Assembly (NCBI GenBank): GCA_902796535.1
Contig: CADBPL010000178.1
Coordinates: forward strand, 1 to 5,149
Reading direction: 5' to 3'
DNA: 5,149 nucleotides
Origin: Oscillospiraceae bacterium
GTDB taxonomy: Bacteria > Bacillota > Clostridia > Oscillospirales > Acutalibacteraceae
Part shown: piece by piece, positions 5,056-5,149 of the stretch
How positions within the stretch are numbered: the stretch's first letter is position 1
Layout of the letters: the number at the start of each line of letters is the position of its first letter
Program-made: the position numbers and the translations under genes
Notes under the pieces: model-generated
The model's database searches: none
What the model was told of the DNA's origin: nothing
The model's input: only the letters and a program-made list of their open reading frames with translations

Positions 5056-5149
5056 ATCAGAACTAAGGAAACGCTGATTAAATCAGAGTGTGCGAGGGAG
5101 CGAGAGATTTTTTCGTCAGATTGTGCAAAAAAGCCGCCGCTTTGCTGAC
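5056..5149. repeat. Palindrome-rich non-coding segment after rpoD, possible dispersed repeat, cut by window end
   Basis: These 94 bases hold many short symmetries: CTGATT-A-AATCAG (5074-5086), within an imperfect palindrome 5071-5089; AATCAG (5055-5060), which can instead pair with CTGATT (5074-5079); an imperfect direct repeat TCAGAGTGTGC (5083-5093) and TCAGATTGTGC (5116-5126); tandem GCGAGGGA/GCGAGAGA (5092-5107); TTTTTT (5108-5113) facing AAAAAA (5127-5132); and GTCAG (5115-5119) facing CTGAC (5145-5149) around AAAGC-CGCC-GCTTT (5130-5143). A frame from GTG 5088 stays open to the window end, but it has no ribosome binding site and low-complexity content, so I do not call a gene. No clear rpoD terminator is visible. 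Copy number elsewhere in the genome is unknown; the repeat call is inference from the internal structure. Confidence 0.4.

Noticed and set aside
5088..5149. Frame open from GTG 5088 to the window end as the start of a new gene
   Set aside because: There is no ribosome binding site before it, and the sequence is built of short repeats and palindromes.
1..5149. CRISPR array, tRNA/rRNA, insertion sequence or defence genes
   Set aside because: No regularly spaced repeats, no tRNA-like cloverleaf, no transposase or integrase motif was seen. All long + strand genes are standard housekeeping families.

Overview
The window looks like chromosomal housekeeping DNA from a fairly GC-rich member of the Firmicutes/Bacillota, most likely class Clostridia (an Oscillospirales/Ruminococcaceae-like gut lineage is my best guess). 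The reasons are the short primary sigma factor with no large insert after region 1.1, the bacterial DnaG of about 580 residues, strong AAGGAGG-type ribosome binding sites, and a dgt-like gene directly upstream of dnaG and rpoD. The lineage is inferred from protein character and gene order, not from any search. All genes read on the + strand.

Layout. Positions 2-196 are the 3' end of rpmE (zinc-binding ribosomal protein L31; its start lies outside the window). It is closed by a textbook intrinsic terminator (207-240) that runs straight into the ribosome binding site of yigZ (253-876, IMPACT/UPF0029 family). Next is a 120-base intergenic region (877-996). It holds a weak AT hairpin, a consensus TATAAT, a tandem pair of sequences matching the DnaA box (TTATACACA, read on the - strand) that overlap this -10, and a strong hairpin placed where the transcript should begin. 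This is the most interesting part of the window. It precedes dgt (997-1995, HD-domain dNTP triphosphohydrolase), dnaG (2104-3852, primase) and rpoD/sigA (3955-5055, primary sigma factor). The dgt-dnaG gap (1996-2103) contains alternative pairing segments ending at the dnaG ribosome binding site. The dnaG-rpoD gap (3853-3954) contains a perfect 9-bp hairpin. The last 94 bases (5056-5149) have no convincing gene; they are rich in short palindromes and imperfect direct repeats, and appear to be the edge of a non-coding, possibly dispersed, repeat cut by the window end.

How the genes fit together. dgt, dnaG and rpoD form a version of the bacterial 'macromolecular synthesis' operon, with a dNTP hydrolase in the place that rpsU takes in enterobacteria. 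It links control of dNTP pools, replication priming and transcription initiation. The possible DnaA boxes over its promoter would tie the operon to replication initiation. That link is an inference from sequence only. I found no phage, mobile element, CRISPR, toxin-antitoxin or defence gene, and no new protein-coding system.
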